From the NCBI RefSeq assembly GCF_003597675.1, contig NZ_CP030827.1, forward strand, positions 4,034,501 through 4,098,500: 64,000 bases of DNA. The letters are read 5' to 3'. Of this stretch, positions 63,969 to 64,000 are shown one piece after another. The stretch comes from Neorhizobium sp. NCHU2750. Its GTDB lineage: Bacteria; Pseudomonadota; Alphaproteobacteria; Rhizobiales; Rhizobiaceae. The position numbers and the translations under genes were made by a program. The notes under the pieces were generated by a model. That model worked only from the letters and a program-made list of their open reading frames with translations, ran no database searches and was not told where the DNA came from. Position 1 is the first letter of the stretch, and each line of letters opens with the position of its first letter.

Positions 63969-64000
63969 AGCATCGGCACTCGCATCCGGTAAGCGGAGTT

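Overview
The window is about 64 kb of a GC-rich alphaproteobacterial chromosome, almost certainly Rhizobiaceae (Rhizobium, Agrobacterium or Ensifer-like). The evidence is gene content and order: fabA-fabB-fabI next to irr; aroA-cmk-rpsA beside a TIGR02300/FYDLN protein; rimP-nusA-ylxR-infB; the SRP RNA upstream of dnaX-ybaB; and pheA-kdsB divergent from a membrane-anchored cytochrome c. The aroA product closely resembles the class II EPSP synthase of Agrobacterium CP4. I saw no prophage, transposon, insertion sequence, CRISPR array or defence system, so this is mainly core chromosome with some transport and catabolic modules.

Layout. 1-5.5 kb: end of an RsmC-like methyltransferase, a Sel1-repeat protein, the unsaturated fatty acid operon fabA-fabB-fabI (minus), the iron regulator irr, a TRIC-type membrane protein and a small periplasmic protein. 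5.5-10.5 kb: a YdcF/DUF218 protein, a YoaK protein, a flavoprotein, an EamA exporter and glutaminase. 10.5-17.7 kb: a tripartite tricarboxylate transporter operon (tctC-tctB-tctA), an iron-type periplasmic binding protein, a DUF1993 protein and a TctD/TctE-like two-component system. 17.7-28.1 kb: an amino-sugar (GlcNAc/MurNAc) catabolic locus. A BadF-type kinase, GntR regulator, SIS-domain deaminase/isomerase and NagA are read leftwards; a MurQ-like etherase, an ABC sugar transporter and a Gfo/Idh/MocA oxidoreductase are read rightwards. Near-identical 20-bp motifs sit in front of both arms.

28.2-33.3 kb: tRNA-Ala(GGC), the FYDLN protein, aroA, cmk and rpsA. 33.1-36.5 kb: a large Ala/Pro-rich protein of unknown function whose 3' end runs antisense through the rpsA terminator, a short RNase D, and a small RNA made of three hairpins, each with a CCTCCTCCC loop (the 'cuckoo'/CcsR type). 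36.5-41.2 kb: an Ldh-family dehydrogenase, the exbB-exbD-tonB operon and a KduD-like dehydrogenase. 41.2-47.4 kb: the rimP-nusA-ylxR-infB operon with a probable leader attenuator. 47.4-64 kb: an MFS-monooxygenase-like fusion, a lytic transglycosylase, recR, a MOSC protein, a LysE exporter, ybaB, dnaX, SRP RNA, a HIT protein, nudC, pheA, kdsB, cytochrome c, an AEC carrier, adenosine kinase, an SH3 protein, a D-2-hydroxyacid dehydrogenase, a GNAT acetyltransferase and a ThiF/MoeB-like protein.

The best candidates for a second look are the anti-Shine-Dalgarno three-hairpin sRNA with a 17-bp palindrome just upstream of its promoter, the duplicated GntR operator, the divergent MurQ-like enzyme, the Gly100 variant of a CP4-like EPSP synthase, tandem TGTCA boxes in front of tctC, and the palindromic RIME-like element between the binding-protein and permease genes.
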